Origin: DSQK01 sp964550175
GTDB lineage: Archaea > Nanobdellota > Nanobdellia > Woesearchaeales > ARS49
Direction of reading: 5' to 3'
DNA length: 64,000 nt
NCBI GenBank assembly: GCA_964550175.1
Contig: CAZJXP010000001.1
Coordinates: 496,001-560,000, forward strand
Shown here: piece by piece, positions 49,867 through 58,430 of the stretch
How the letters are laid out: every line of letters begins with the position of its first letter
How positions within the stretch are numbered: the stretch's first letter is position 1
Program-made: the position numbers and the translations under genes
Notes under the pieces: model-generated
Told to the model about the DNA's origin: nothing
Databases searched by the model: none
What the model saw: the letters and a program-made list of their open reading frames with translations, nothing else

Positions 49867-50661
49867 TTACTTCGCCTTGTCCCAGATCATTTCGAACATG
49901 CTTTCCATGCCCTTCGCGAAGAACGGAGTGGAGAGCCAGACGCCGAAGTCGTAGTTCGCGTGCGTTTCTTTGTCGTCCAACGGCATCATGATGACTTGCT
50001 TGCCGTCGATGACGCAGAATCGGGTTCGGATGCCGTCAATGTGACGGACTTGGCCGAATGCGCTCAACTGCTTTGCGGCAGCGGCGTTGTCCTTGGTCAA
50101 TTGCGCGACGATTCGGATGCGCGCGCCCTTGTCCTTTGCCTTCTGCATTGCATTGCGGAGGTTTTCGGACTTTTGGATCAAACCAGAATCAGTCGTGACG
50201 AACAAGACGCTCTTTTCGGCGTTCTTGACAATGCTGTGAATGTGGTCGTACAAGTTGCTGCGGCCCTTGATAGCGCCCGTTAAGTCAGCGGGTTCGATAA
50301 GCTCGATGCCCTGCTTGTGCAACAGGTTAAGTTCGTCGAGGACCTTTGAGCCCTTGAGGCTTTCAAGGACTTTGCCTTGGAGGTCGGCTTCTTCCGCGGT
50401 TCGTTTCTTGATGCGGTCGATGACTTCGCTGGGCGTAACGGCGATGTACTTGATGGGCTTGCCCAACTTCATGATGATGAATCCTTTCTTTTCCAATGAT
50501 TCGAGAACGTCGTAGCTTCGCGATCGAGGAACGTTCGCGATGTCAGAAAGCTCGCCTGCCGTCGAGACTCCTCGAGAAAGCAGCGCAGTCCAAAGCTTGG
50601 CTTCGTAGCTGTTAAGACCGAAGTCCTTCAGTTTGCCTAAAAATTCCTTTTGGATTATCAT
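49867..50661 (-). CDS. TrmB-family transcriptional regulator, paralog 2
   Basis: 264 residues with the same architecture as the protein at 30639..31448: a winged helix (about 8-75) and a PLD-like effector domain (SVLFVTTDSGLIQ; ARIRIVAQLTKD; TRFCVIDGKQVIMM). The stretch from the second helix through the recognition helix is nearly identical between the two, so they may bind similar sites while sensing different signals. The leader of about 49 bases forms a hairpin whose 3' arm ends at the ATG. Confidence 0.87.
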   Translation of the reverse strand: MIIQKEFLGKLKDFGLNSYEAKLWTALLSRGVSTAGELSDIANVPRSRSYDVLESLEKKGFIIMKLGKPIKYIAVTPSEVIDRIKKRTAEEADLQGKVLESLKGSKVLDELNLLHKQGIELIEPADLTGAIKGRSNLYDHIHSIVKNAEKSVLFVTTDSGLIQKSENLRNAMQKAKDKGARIRIVAQLTKDNAAAAKQLSAFGQVRHIDGIRTRFCVIDGKQVIMMPLDDKETHANYDFGVWLSTPFFAKGMESMFEMIWDKAK

Positions 50662-50696
50662 GGGGTGTTCCTCTGTGTTGCGTATCGGAGCACCCC
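50662..50696 (-). promoter_or_regulatory. Leader hairpin covering the ribosome binding site of TrmB paralog 2
   Basis: On the minus strand GGGGTGCTCC and GGAACACCCC pair with one mismatch around a 15-base loop. The 3' arm touches the ATG at 50661 and takes in part of the ribosome binding site (GAGGA). The same inverted repeat could be a protein operator. Confidence 0.55.
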
Positions 50697-50731
50697 TTTC
50701 AAATGCCCTTTTCCCTTATTTACGACGAACC

Positions 50732-50742
50732 CCTATATAAAG
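50732..50742 (-). promoter_or_regulatory. TATA box of TrmB paralog 2
   Basis: Minus-strand CTTTATATAGG lies about 76 bases before the ATG, giving a leader of about 49 bases that contains the hairpin. Confidence 0.6.
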
Positions 50743-50855
50743 CTTTGGGTTTTTGTTACTCTATAATAGCAACAGATTAGGGGTTAAAGGGGGTTGATTT
50801 ATTTCGCTCATTTGTTTGAATTTTGATCCTTTTTGGTCATTTATTGTTTTCATTC

Positions 50856-50883
50856 CCCCTCACCCTCCTAAATTGCAGATGGA
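50856..50883 (-). promoter_or_regulatory. ORB-like box 1
   Basis: Minus strand: TCCATCTGCA followed, after a short AT stretch, by GGAGGGTGAGGGG. It shares TCCATCTGCAA exactly with the box at 63933-63955. Confidence 0.5.
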
Positions 50884-50989
50884 GTGTTGTGTTTTGGTTG
50901 AACTTATTTGATTATTGAATGAACGGTTCGTTTGGAATATTGTTGCTCATGGAATTGTTAACCAATTAGTTTGTTTTTAAACTATAGTT

Positions 50990-51220
50990 TACAATATGTT
51001 CTTTTAAATCTCTCTTTTCAACTTTACTTTTTTCTTTCTTTTTCTTTTATATATATTTTTTATATTGTAAATAAATAGATAATATATAAAGAAATAAATA
51101 AAAAACAAGAAAAAGAAGTAGTAGAATGAATAGATTTAAAAGAATAGGTTAGAAAAGATATAATAGAAAATATTAATTCATCTCATTCATCAATAAAAAT
51201 AAATCAATTTTAATTTTAAT
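50990..51220. other. AT-rich tract, possible DNA unwinding element
   Basis: Nearly pure A/T sequence with TTTTATATATATTTTTTAT and AATATATAAAGAAATAAAT segments and no open reading frame of note. It lies between ORB-like boxes 1 and 2. Confidence 0.55.
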
Positions 51221-51226
51221 TCCATA

Positions 51227-51249
51227 GTTCCAAATGCAGCGGAGGGGTG
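51227..51249 (+). promoter_or_regulatory. ORB-like box 2
   Basis: Plus strand: GTTCCAAATGCA, then GCG, then GAGGGGTG. The core and the following GAGG match box 3 at 15 of 18 positions, in inverted orientation. Confidence 0.6.
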
Positions 51250-51307
51250 TGGGAGTAGATTTTCAACAAATATTTTTTTCAACCATCTAGGTTGCAAAAT
51301 ACGAAAC

Positions 51308-51317
51308 CATAAATACC
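51308..51317 (+). promoter_or_regulatory. TATA box of orc1/cdc6
   Basis: CATAAATACC precedes the ATG at 51358 by about 45 bases. The leader has AAGGGGGAA as ribosome binding site. ORB-like box 3 overlaps and follows this element. Confidence 0.55.
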
Positions 51318-51333
51318 TCTTTTGCATTTGGAA
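51316..51333 (-). promoter_or_regulatory. ORB-like box 3, overlapping the orc1/cdc6 promoter
   Basis: Minus strand: TTCCAAATGCA, AAA, GAGG. Its position between TATA box and ribosome binding site means binding by Orc1/Cdc6 would block its own transcription. Confidence 0.6.
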
Positions 51334-51357
51334 ACTCGGGATAAAAGGGGGAATATC

Positions 51358-52569
51358 ATGGAAGAGAACAAACTGGTGAATTTCTTAGAGCAATTTATAA
51401 CAAAACGTTCATTTTTCTTGAACAAAAACGCGCTGCAATCCCAATATTCTCCTGATACGATCAAACACCGTGATCAGCAAATTAACCAAGTGGCAAATAT
51501 CCTTGCGCCATGCCTGAAAGGAGAAAAACCAAGCAATCTCTTTATCTATGGAAAGACTGGAACGGGCAAAACGCTTGTTGTCAAGTACACCACCGAACAA
51601 ATTTCCCAAGTCGCGCAGCAACGAAACCTTCCCGTCAAAGTCGTTTACATCAATTGCAAACTCAAGAAGGTCGCGGACACGGAATATCGTTTGGTCGCAC
51701 AGCTTTCCAAAGAGTTCGGCAAAGAAGTCCCACCAACCGGATTGCCAACTGATGAAGTTTACCGCATTTTCTATTCCGCGCTGGACAAACATAAGCAAGT
51801 CGTTTTGTTAGTTCTTGATGAAATCGACCAGCTCGTTGGACGCGCGGGCGACGAACTCTTATACAACCTTGTGCGTATCAACCAAGACCTCACTCAAGCG
51901 CAAATGAGCATCGTTGGCATCAGCAACGACCTGACGTTCACGGACTCATTCGATCCGCGCGTCAAAAGCTCATTAAGCGAAGAAGAGCTGGTGTTTCCGC
52001 CGTATGACGCGATGCAATTACAAGAGATCCTCCGCGATCGAGTGAGCTTGGCATTCCGACCGGACGCCATCGAATCAGGCGTCATTGAAAAGTGCGCAGC
52101 TCGCGCAGCCAGCGACAACGGCGACGCCCGCAAAGCCCTTGAAATTTTGCGCGTTGCCGGTGAGTTAGCGGAACGCCAAGGCAACGAAAAAGTCCAACTC
52201 AGCCATCTTGACGCGGCAGACGAGTCCATCGAGAAAGACCGGGTCCTCGAGCTTGTACGAACTCAGCCAAAACAGCACCAAGCGACACTGTATGCAATCC
52301 TTGATGTTTGCGCGAACAAGTCGAGCGCGGTGTTTACAGGTGAAATCTACAACTCGTACCAAAAGATCTGCGACCAGACCAAGCTCAAGCCACTCACGCA
52401 ACGTCGTGTGAGCGACATCATCGCCGAGTTTGACATGCTTGGGCTCATCAGCGCAAAAGTCATCAGCAAAGGGCGCTACGGTCGAACGCGAGAGATCAAC
52501 CTCGCCGTTCCGAACCAGAACCACGTGCGGATGAAACAACTCCTTGAGGAAGGGCTTTCACTCGCATGA
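51358..52569 (+). CDS. cdc6: Orc1/Cdc6 origin recognition and helicase-loading protein
   Basis: 403 residues. An AAA+ ATPase with Walker A GKTGTGKT (65-72), Walker B VVLLVLDEIDQLV and sensor 1 IVGISNDLTF is followed by a C-terminal winged helix (about 310-400; TGEIYNSYQKICDQTKLKPL). It binds origin boxes and loads MCM. ATG 51358, with AAGGGGGAA upstream, is the start. It overlaps the DP1 gene by ATGA, and DP1 overlaps DP2, so initiator and replicative polymerase are made from one mRNA. Confidence 0.95.
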   Translation: MEENKLVNFLEQFITKRSFFLNKNALQSQYSPDTIKHRDQQINQVANILAPCLKGEKPSNLFIYGKTGTGKTLVVKYTTEQISQVAQQRNLPVKVVYINCKLKKVADTEYRLVAQLSKEFGKEVPPTGLPTDEVYRIFYSALDKHKQVVLLVLDEIDQLVGRAGDELLYNLVRINQDLTQAQMSIVGISNDLTFTDSFDPRVKSSLSEEELVFPPYDAMQLQEILRDRVSLAFRPDAIESGVIEKCAARAASDNGDARKALEILRVAGELAERQGNEKVQLSHLDAADESIEKDRVLELVRTQPKQHQATLYAILDVCANKSSAVFTGEIYNSYQKICDQTKLKPLTQRRVSDIIAEFDMLGLISAKVISKGRYGRTREINLAVPNQNHVRMKQLLEEGLSLA

Positions 52570-54062
52570 TGCTCGATTCGCCTACGGTCCTCGATAAGCG
52601 CAAAAAGATTATCGAGTTCTGCCTCAAACATCGCGTATTGCTGACAAAAGACACGATTCAGCAACTTCAGGATCAGACAATTGTGGATGCGCTTTTCCAG
52701 CGGATTGTCGAAAATCCCGATCTTGCCGCGTCATTGGTTGTAGAAACACTTTCAAAACCGATGGTGCAGGTGCCCGCGTTACCTTCGGATTATCCCGTCA
52801 AAATCGTTTGGGATTATGATGACAAGCCCGGCAAGCGCACCATGCAGGACTTTGTCGGCTATTTCAACTCGCGCTACAACCGAATCTCAAAAATTCTCAA
52901 GACCCGCCAAGAGCTCCAGAACGCGACGAGCATCAGCAGAATCAACTCATCGAAAGACCGCCAGCCGGCCGTCGTCATCGGCATCGTCGCCGAAAAGGAA
53001 GTGACGAAAAACGAGAACATCATGCTCACGCTCGAAGACCCGACCGGGCGCATCAAAGTCCTTATCAATAAATCCAAAGAAGACCTCTTCACGGCGGGCC
53101 AGGACATCGTGCACGACGAGATTCTCGGCATCGCGGGCACGAGCAGCGGCAACGGATTCATCTTCGCGAACAGCATCCACTACCCTGACATCCCGCACCA
53201 GGAGCTCAAGAAAGCCCCGGATGAGGCGTACGCCGTGTTTTTGTCCTGCGTCCATATCGGAAGCAAGTTGTTTCTCAAGGAAGCGTTCCAGAAATTCTTG
53301 GGCTGGCTGCGGGGTGAGAACGGCACGCCCGAGCAGCGCGCGATGGCCGCAAAAGTCGGTTACGTGTTTTTCATCGGAGACACTGTTGATGGCATCGGCA
53401 TCTACCCCGCGCAAGCGGTCGAGCTTGAGCTGAAAGACATCTACCAGCAGTATGCCGAGGCCGCGCGGCTCTTGAGCCAAATTCCGAATCATATGAACAT
53501 CATCCTTTCGCCCGGAAACCACGATGCGCAACGATTGTCCGAGCCCCAGCCAAAACTGTACAAAGATTACGCGAAACCGTTGTGGGAAATTCCGAATCTG
53601 ATCATGACCTGCAATCCGTGCATCGTCAACATCCACGCAAAAGAGGGCTTTCCGGGATTTAACGTGCTCACGTACCACGGCTATTCCTTCGATGACTACA
53701 GCGAAATCGTGCCGAGCATCAAGAACTCCGGCAAAAACTGCTCTGAGCGGACGCCGCTCATCATGCGGTTCCTGCTGCAGCGACGGCACCTCGCGCCAGT
53801 CCATGACAGCACATTGTACGTCCCTGACCCGCGAGCTGACCCGCTCGTGCTCGAGACCGTGCCTGACGTGTTCGCCGCGGGACATATCCATAAGTCAGGC
53901 ACGGACAATTACCGCGGGGTCAGCATCATCTGCTGCAGCACATTCCAATCAAAAACTGATTTCCAGGACCGCATGGGACACGTGCCCGACCCGGGCAAGG
54001 TGCCTGTGCTTAATTTGCAGACGCGCAAAGTGACGATGCTTGATTTCGGAGCGGAAGGATGA
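52566..54062 (+). CDS. polB: DNA polymerase D small subunit DP1 (3'-5' exonuclease)
   Basis: 498 residues. A variable N-terminal part with an OB fold (about 135-215; NIMLTLEDPTGRIKVLINK) precedes the Mre11-like phosphoesterase domain. Metal sites seen are SCVHIGSK (a variant first motif), FFIGDTVDGIGIYP, LSPGNHDAQR and FAAGHIHKSG. DP1 proofreads and supports DP2. It overlaps both cdc6 and DP2 by ATGA. The length is shorter than in Pyrococcus. Confidence 0.95.
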   Translation: MMLDSPTVLDKRKKIIEFCLKHRVLLTKDTIQQLQDQTIVDALFQRIVENPDLAASLVVETLSKPMVQVPALPSDYPVKIVWDYDDKPGKRTMQDFVGYFNSRYNRISKILKTRQELQNATSISRINSSKDRQPAVVIGIVAEKEVTKNENIMLTLEDPTGRIKVLINKSKEDLFTAGQDIVHDEILGIAGTSSGNGFIFANSIHYPDIPHQELKKAPDEAYAVFLSCVHIGSKLFLKEAFQKFLGWLRGENGTPEQRAMAAKVGYVFFIGDTVDGIGIYPAQAVELELKDIYQQYAEAARLLSQIPNHMNIILSPGNHDAQRLSEPQPKLYKDYAKPLWEIPNLIMTCNPCIVNIHAKEGFPGFNVLTYHGYSFDDYSEIVPSIKNSGKNCSERTPLIMRFLLQRRHLAPVHDSTLYVPDPRADPLVLETVPDVFAAGHIHKSGTDNYRGVSIICCSTFQSKTDFQDRMGHVPDPGKVPVLNLQTRKVTMLDFGAEG

Positions 54063-57000
54063 TTTCTGCGAGCCCCGCCATGCAGAAGTATTTCGACAAG
54101 CTTGACGCTCAAGTGCAGGAAGCCTATGTAGTAGCGTCCGAAGCAAGAAAGAAGAATTACGACGCGGTCGACCAAGTGGAAGTTCGACTGGCAAAAAATA
54201 TGGCTGAACGCGTGGTCGGGTTGATCAGCGTGCTCGCGCCGCAAATCGTGAATTCGGGCGTCGTGGAGCGCATCATCGAGCTCGAGGCGCAATACGGCGC
54301 GCTTGACTGGCGGGTCGCGTTCAAGATCGCGGAAGAAATCGCGATGCAGAAATACTGCGCGTTCAAAGACCAACACGAAGCGGTCGACATAGGAATCCGC
54401 GCCGGGTTCGCCTACGTGACCGTCGGCGTAGTCTCCTCGCCGTTGGACGGCATTGTCACGGTCGAATTCAAGGACCGCATGGACAAGCGCGGCAAATACA
54501 TCAGCATCAGCTTCGCCGGACCGATCAGAAACGCCGGCGGAACGGCCGCGGCCGTGAGCGTATTAATCGCGGACTACGTCCGGAAGAAACTCGGGTTCGA
54601 CGTCTACGACGCAACCGACCAAGAAGTCAAGCGCGCGATAACCGAAATCCAAGACTATCACGACCGCGTCACCAACCTGCAATATTTTCCCAGCAATGAA
54701 GAAGTTGAGTTCTTGATGCGGCATTTGCCGGTCGAAGTCGCAGGCGAGCCGTCCGAAAAATTCGAAGTCAGCAACAGCAAAGATTTGCCGCGCGTCCCGA
54801 CAAACTTCATCCGAAGCGGGTTCTGCCTGGTGCTGAGCTCGTGCATTCCACTTAAAGCCCCGAAGCTCTGGAAGCCATTAGGCGTCTGGGGCAAAGACTT
54901 CGATATGGACCAATGGAATTTTCTTGAAGAGTTCATCAAGATCCAAAAAAAGAACAAGGCGAAGTCATCCAGCGACACCAAAAAAGAGAGCCATGCGAAG
55001 ATATCGCCCGACTACACGTATATCACCGACCTCGTCGCGGGCAGACCGATTCTCGGCCATCCGTTACGGCCAGGCGCGTTCCGGCTTCGGTACGGACGAT
55101 CGCGCGCGTCAGGGCTTTCTGGACAAGGAATCAACCCGGCGACCATGCACGTGCTCGAAAACTATATCGCGACCGGCACGCAACTGAAAGTGGAACGCCC
55201 CGGTAAAGGTGCGGCATTCACGCCCTGCGACACGATCGACGGCGCAATCGTGAAGCTGGACGACGGCAGCGTCGTGCAGCTCGAAACGGAAGCGCAAGCG
55301 AAACTGCTGAACAAACGAGTTGTGGAAATCCTTTTCTTGGGCGACGTGCTCGTTAACTACGGCGATTTCGCGAACCGAAACCACGTGCTTGCCCCAGCAG
55401 GCTATTGCCCAGAATGGTGGGCGAAGGAGCTCGAGCATGCCATCCGCACCAAGTTCGGCACGGTTGATGTCGCTCAGGCGGCAACGAGTACGACCATTCC
55501 CGCGGAAAAACTCGCTCAGTGGATTGAAAACCCATTCACCACCCGACCGACCGTCCAGGAGTCATTCGCGATTTCAGCCGCCCTGGGCGTGCCGCAACAT
55601 CCCGAGTACACGCACCATTGGGCCGACCTTGACCGTCCGATGCTCACCTCGCTTTTCGACTGGCTCGGCAAGGCAACCGTGCACCACGAAAACGGAGTCG
55701 TGCAGAAAATCGTGCTTCCATTGCCCAATCCTGGAAAGCGGGCGCTCGAATACCTTGGCGTGCCGCACCTCGTTGTCACGAATGAATTCGCCGTGATCGA
55801 GTCTCCGCACGCGGCCGCGTTCGCCTCCTCATTAGGATTCACCGAGACAGTCAACATCGACGCGCTCAAGCACACGCTCGGGGACTTTCCCGAAGAAACC
55901 TCACTGCAAGTCATCCAGCACCTGAGCAAGCATCCGTTGCGGGACAAGAGCGGAACCTACATCGGCTCGCGCATGGGCCGTCCGGAAAAAGCAAAGCAAC
56001 GAAAAATGACGGGCGGGCCGCACGGGCTCTTTCCCATAGGGGATGAAGGCGGGCGATTACGCTCATTCCAGTCCGCGCTCAAGGAAGGGAAAGTCAACGC
56101 GGAATTTCCGCTGTACCGTTGCGTCGCGTGCCAGACGCGCACAGTGTTCAAGCGCTGCGAGCTCTGTGACGCCCCAACTATCAAGGAATACTTTTGCCGC
56201 GTCTGCGACAAGATTATCTCAACCGAGGCGTGCGCAATGCACGGCCCGGCGCGATTGGCGAAACGACAGGAAATCGACCTCAAGCGCATATTTGTTTCCG
56301 CGCTCAAAAAATTAGGGATGGAAACCTATCCTGACCTCATCAAAGGGGTCCGCGGAACGATGAACGACAGCCACTTCACCGAGCATCTCGCGAAGACAAT
56401 TTTGCGCGCGAAGCACGACCTCTACGTGAACAAAGACGGCACTATCCGATACGACTGCAGCGAACTCGCGTTGACCCATTTCAGACCGATGGAAATCGGG
56501 ACTCCTGTGGCGAAGCTGGTCGAGCTTGGCTATACTCATGACATCAAAGGGAAAGAGCTTGTTGATGACCATCAAATCCTCGAGCTTAAGCCGCAGGACG
56601 TCGTCTTGCCGAGCTGCCCGGTCTCGCCCGAAGAGGACGAGCCGTCCGACGCAATCATGTTCCGCGTTGCGCAGTATATTGACGATTTGCTCGTGCAATT
56701 ATACGGACTGCCGGCATTCTACAAACTCAAAAGCCCGGCTGACCTTGTAGGACACTGCATTGTTGGACTTGCGCCGCACACCAGCGCAGGAATGCTCGGC
56801 AGAATCATCGGATTTTCGAAGACGCAAGGGTTCCTCGCGCACCCGTATTATCACTCAGCGTGTCGTAGAGACTGCGACGGGGACGAGCTCGGCTACCTGA
56901 TGATGATGGACGCGTTCCTCAACTTCTCGAAAGACTTCTTGCCGAGGTCTCGTGGAAGCACAATGGACGCGCCGCTTGTGTTGACGAGCACGCTCACCCC

Positions 57001-57622
57001 TACGGAGGTCGACGACATGGCGTTCGACGTCGACATCGCGTGGAGCTATCCGCGCGAGCTCTACGAGGCGGCATTGCTGTACAAACCGCCAAGCGAAGTG
57101 AAGATCCCCCAAATAAAGCACACATTGAATACGCCCGCGCAATACGAGGGCATGGGATTCACGCACGATACAGCAGACATAAACTCGGGCGTGCTCTGCA
57201 GCGCGTACAAAACCCTTCCAAGCATGGAAGACAAGCTGCGCGGCCAGATGATCCTTGCGGAGAAGATCCGCGCCGTGGATACGGCTGACGTCGCTCGACT
57301 CGTCATCGAAAAGCACTTCATCCGCGACCTGAAGGGCAACCTGCGAAAGTTCTCCATGCAAGAGTTCCGGTGCGTTAACTGCAATGAAAAGTTCCGTCGT
57401 CCCCCGTTGATCGGCAAATGCACGGCCTGCAATGGTAAGCTCCTGTTCACGATTTCCGAAGGCAGCGTCGTGAAATATCTCGGGCCCACCATTAGTCTTT
57501 GCGAGAAATATAATCTTTCACCCTACCTTCGACAGACGATTGAGATTGTTCAACGCCGCGTGGAAGGCGTGTTCGGCAAAGATAAAGAGAAACAGACCGG
57601 GCTTGGGGCCTGGTTCGGCTAA
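54059..57622 (+). CDS. polC: DNA polymerase D large subunit DP2 (polymerase)
   Basis: 1187 residues, the normal size for DP2 without an intein. The double-psi beta-barrel active site is at D938-E943 (RRDCDGDELG); the corresponding family motif is usually N-C-D-G-D, so the first position is Asp here. Zinc ribbons include CRVCDKII and CVNC/CTAC near the C terminus. The last residues QTGLGAWF (1179-1186) form a PCNA-interaction peptide. It is the replicative polymerase of most non-crenarchaeal archaea. A T-rich run after the stop suggests termination. Confidence 0.96.
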   Translation: MISASPAMQKYFDKLDAQVQEAYVVASEARKKNYDAVDQVEVRLAKNMAERVVGLISVLAPQIVNSGVVERIIELEAQYGALDWRVAFKIAEEIAMQKYCAFKDQHEAVDIGIRAGFAYVTVGVVSSPLDGIVTVEFKDRMDKRGKYISISFAGPIRNAGGTAAAVSVLIADYVRKKLGFDVYDATDQEVKRAITEIQDYHDRVTNLQYFPSNEEVEFLMRHLPVEVAGEPSEKFEVSNSKDLPRVPTNFIRSGFCLVLSSCIPLKAPKLWKPLGVWGKDFDMDQWNFLEEFIKIQKKNKAKSSSDTKKESHAKISPDYTYITDLVAGRPILGHPLRPGAFRLRYGRSRASGLSGQGINPATMHVLENYIATGTQLKVERPGKGAAFTPCDTIDGAIVKLDDGSVVQLETEAQAKLLNKRVVEILFLGDVLVNYGDFANRNHVLAPAGYCPEWWAKELEHAIRTKFGTVDVAQAATSTTIPAEKLAQWIENPFTTRPTVQESFAISAALGVPQHPEYTHHWADLDRPMLTSLFDWLGKATVHHENGVVQKIVLPLPNPGKRALEYLGVPHLVVTNEFAVIESPHAAAFASSLGFTETVNIDALKHTLGDFPEETSLQVIQHLSKHPLRDKSGTYIGSRMGRPEKAKQRKMTGGPHGLFPIGDEGGRLRSFQSALKEGKVNAEFPLYRCVACQTRTVFKRCELCDAPTIKEYFCRVCDKIISTEACAMHGPARLAKRQEIDLKRIFVSALKKLGMETYPDLIKGVRGTMNDSHFTEHLAKTILRAKHDLYVNKDGTIRYDCSELALTHFRPMEIGTPVAKLVELGYTHDIKGKELVDDHQILELKPQDVVLPSCPVSPEEDEPSDAIMFRVAQYIDDLLVQLYGLPAFYKLKSPADLVGHCIVGLAPHTSAGMLGRIIGFSKTQGFLAHPYYHSACRRDCDGDELGYLMMMDAFLNFSKDFLPRSRGSTMDAPLVLTSTLTPTEVDDMAFDVDIAWSYPRELYEAALLYKPPSEVKIPQIKHTLNTPAQYEGMGFTHDTADINSGVLCSAYKTLPSMEDKLRGQMILAEKIRAVDTADVARLVIEKHFIRDLKGNLRKFSMQEFRCVNCNEKFRRPPLIGKCTACNGKLLFTISEGSVVKYLGPTISLCEKYNLSPYLRQTIEIVQRRVEGVFGKDKEKQTGLGAWFG

Positions 57623-57645
57623 CGCCCGTTTTATTCTTTTAGCTG
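57623..57645 (+). terminator. T-rich terminator after the cdc6-DP1-DP2 operon
   Basis: CGTTTTATTCTTTTAG follows the DP2 stop and overlaps the end of the convergent DUF424 gene. Confidence 0.45.
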
Positions 57646-57938
57646 TGCAAGATGATCGCTTGCGCATGCGGGACTCCTTTGACGAGCTTGACATTCTGCT
57701 GGTCAATGACTCCTTCCTCAATCCCGAGCTTTATGCTTTTTTTCCCTATAAGATTGACATAGTCCGCATTTCGGATGAGGTCGCCGGCTTCCGTGTCAGA
57801 ACGCTCATCTCCTGCGTAGAAATCGCCTGTGAGATCCAGCTGCAGGTTCCCTTCCTCGAAGCGCTTTCCTAACAAATCGCTGTCGCAAATCGCGGCGAGA
57901 ATCTTGCCTTCCTTTTTGTGGAGTTTGACGAGAACCAT
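57639..57938 (-). CDS. DUF424 family protein
   Basis: 99 residues matching the archaeal DUF424 family (KILAAICDSDLLGKRFEEGN, LQLDLTGDFYAGDE, GVPHAQAIIL). The family is widespread in archaea and of unknown biochemical role. It lies seven bases after the aIF2-beta gene, an association that hints at a job in translation. Confidence 0.88.
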   Translation of the reverse strand: MVLVKLHKKEGKILAAICDSDLLGKRFEEGNLQLDLTGDFYAGDERSDTEAGDLIRNADYVNLIGKKSIKLGIEEGVIDQQNVKLVKGVPHAQAIILHS

Positions 57939-57945
57939 CAGTTGC

Positions 57946-58353
57946 TCAGATTTTCCCCTTTACGGGTCGGCGCGTGCCGCAAACGCTGCAGACCAGCATG
58001 TTGAATCCGCCTTCCTTCTTAATGTCGGTGTCGGGCTTGCCGCACTTCTGGCAGAACACGAACTCATCCGCGTATTGCCTTATCTTGTCGTTGATTCTCG
58101 AGGCGGGCATCTTCGCGCCGATGACGAACAGCGGTCCGCGCATCGCGCCAGGGGTTGCGAGCTCCTTCAACAGATATTTCACGAGCTGGTCGACCGGGCG
58201 TCGTAACAACGCGGCAATCTGCACCAGGTTGCTGATAACGGTCTTGACACCTTCTAACCGTCCGATTACTTTCGGCAGCTCAAAGCGTTCCTTTACGAGC
58301 ACGCTTTCCGGCATCTGCTTTCGCGCTCGAGCCAATAATGAGTCATAATCCAT
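57946..58353 (-). CDS. eif2b: Translation initiation factor aIF2 beta subunit
   Basis: 135 residues, the typical length. A core alpha/beta domain (KTVISNLVQIAALLRRPVDQ, then LLKELATPGAM) is followed by a zinc ribbon (CQKCG and CSVCG). aIF2 carries initiator tRNA to the small subunit; the alpha and gamma subunits are not in this window. The TATA box is 27 bases upstream and the transcript looks leaderless. Confidence 0.95.
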   Translation of the reverse strand: MDYDSLLARARKQMPESVLVKERFELPKVIGRLEGVKTVISNLVQIAALLRRPVDQLVKYLLKELATPGAMRGPLFVIGAKMPASRINDKIRQYADEFVFCQKCGKPDTDIKKEGGFNMLVCSVCGTRRPVKGKI

Positions 58354-58374
58354 ACCGTCGAGAGAACGAGAGAT

Positions 58375-58386
58375 GGTTTATAAATC
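58375..58386 (-). promoter_or_regulatory. TATA box of aIF2-beta / DUF424
   Basis: Minus-strand GATTTATAAACC is centred 27 bases before the ATG at 58353. Confidence 0.6.
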
Positions 58387-58400
58387 TTTATCCCCGCAAA

Positions 58401-58410
58401 CTATATAAAC
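58401..58410 (+). promoter_or_regulatory. TATA box of the SpoIIM-like gene
   Basis: CTATATAAAC is centred 26 bases before the ATG at 58431; GGGGAG also precedes that ATG. Confidence 0.6.
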
Positions 58411-58430
58411 AGTCCTTGCAAGGGGAGCGT

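Larger units (their letters stand above)
50743..51357. other. Candidate replication origin upstream of orc1/cdc6
   Basis: This gene-free block of about 600 bases is far richer in A+T than anything else in the window, especially 50990-51220 with long runs of T, A and TATATA. It sits directly before orc1/cdc6 and the polymerase D genes. It contains three related boxes with a TCCAnnTGCA core beside G-rich runs (50856-50883 minus, 51227-51249 plus, 51316-51333 minus). AT-rich unwinding DNA flanked by origin recognition boxes beside cdc6 is the standard archaeal origin layout. The box sequence here differs from the known TTCCAGTGGAAAC core, so the call is inference. Confidence 0.7.

Noticed and set aside
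52947..53891. Open frame of 314 codons opposite DP1
   Set aside because: It lies fully inside the DP1 gene, has no promoter or ribosome binding site and gives a low-complexity, Arg/Asp/Val-rich product typical of mirror frames.
54059..57622. Intein in DP2 (also considered for RFC and MCM)
   Set aside because: Protein lengths are normal and motifs run through without an inserted splicing domain.
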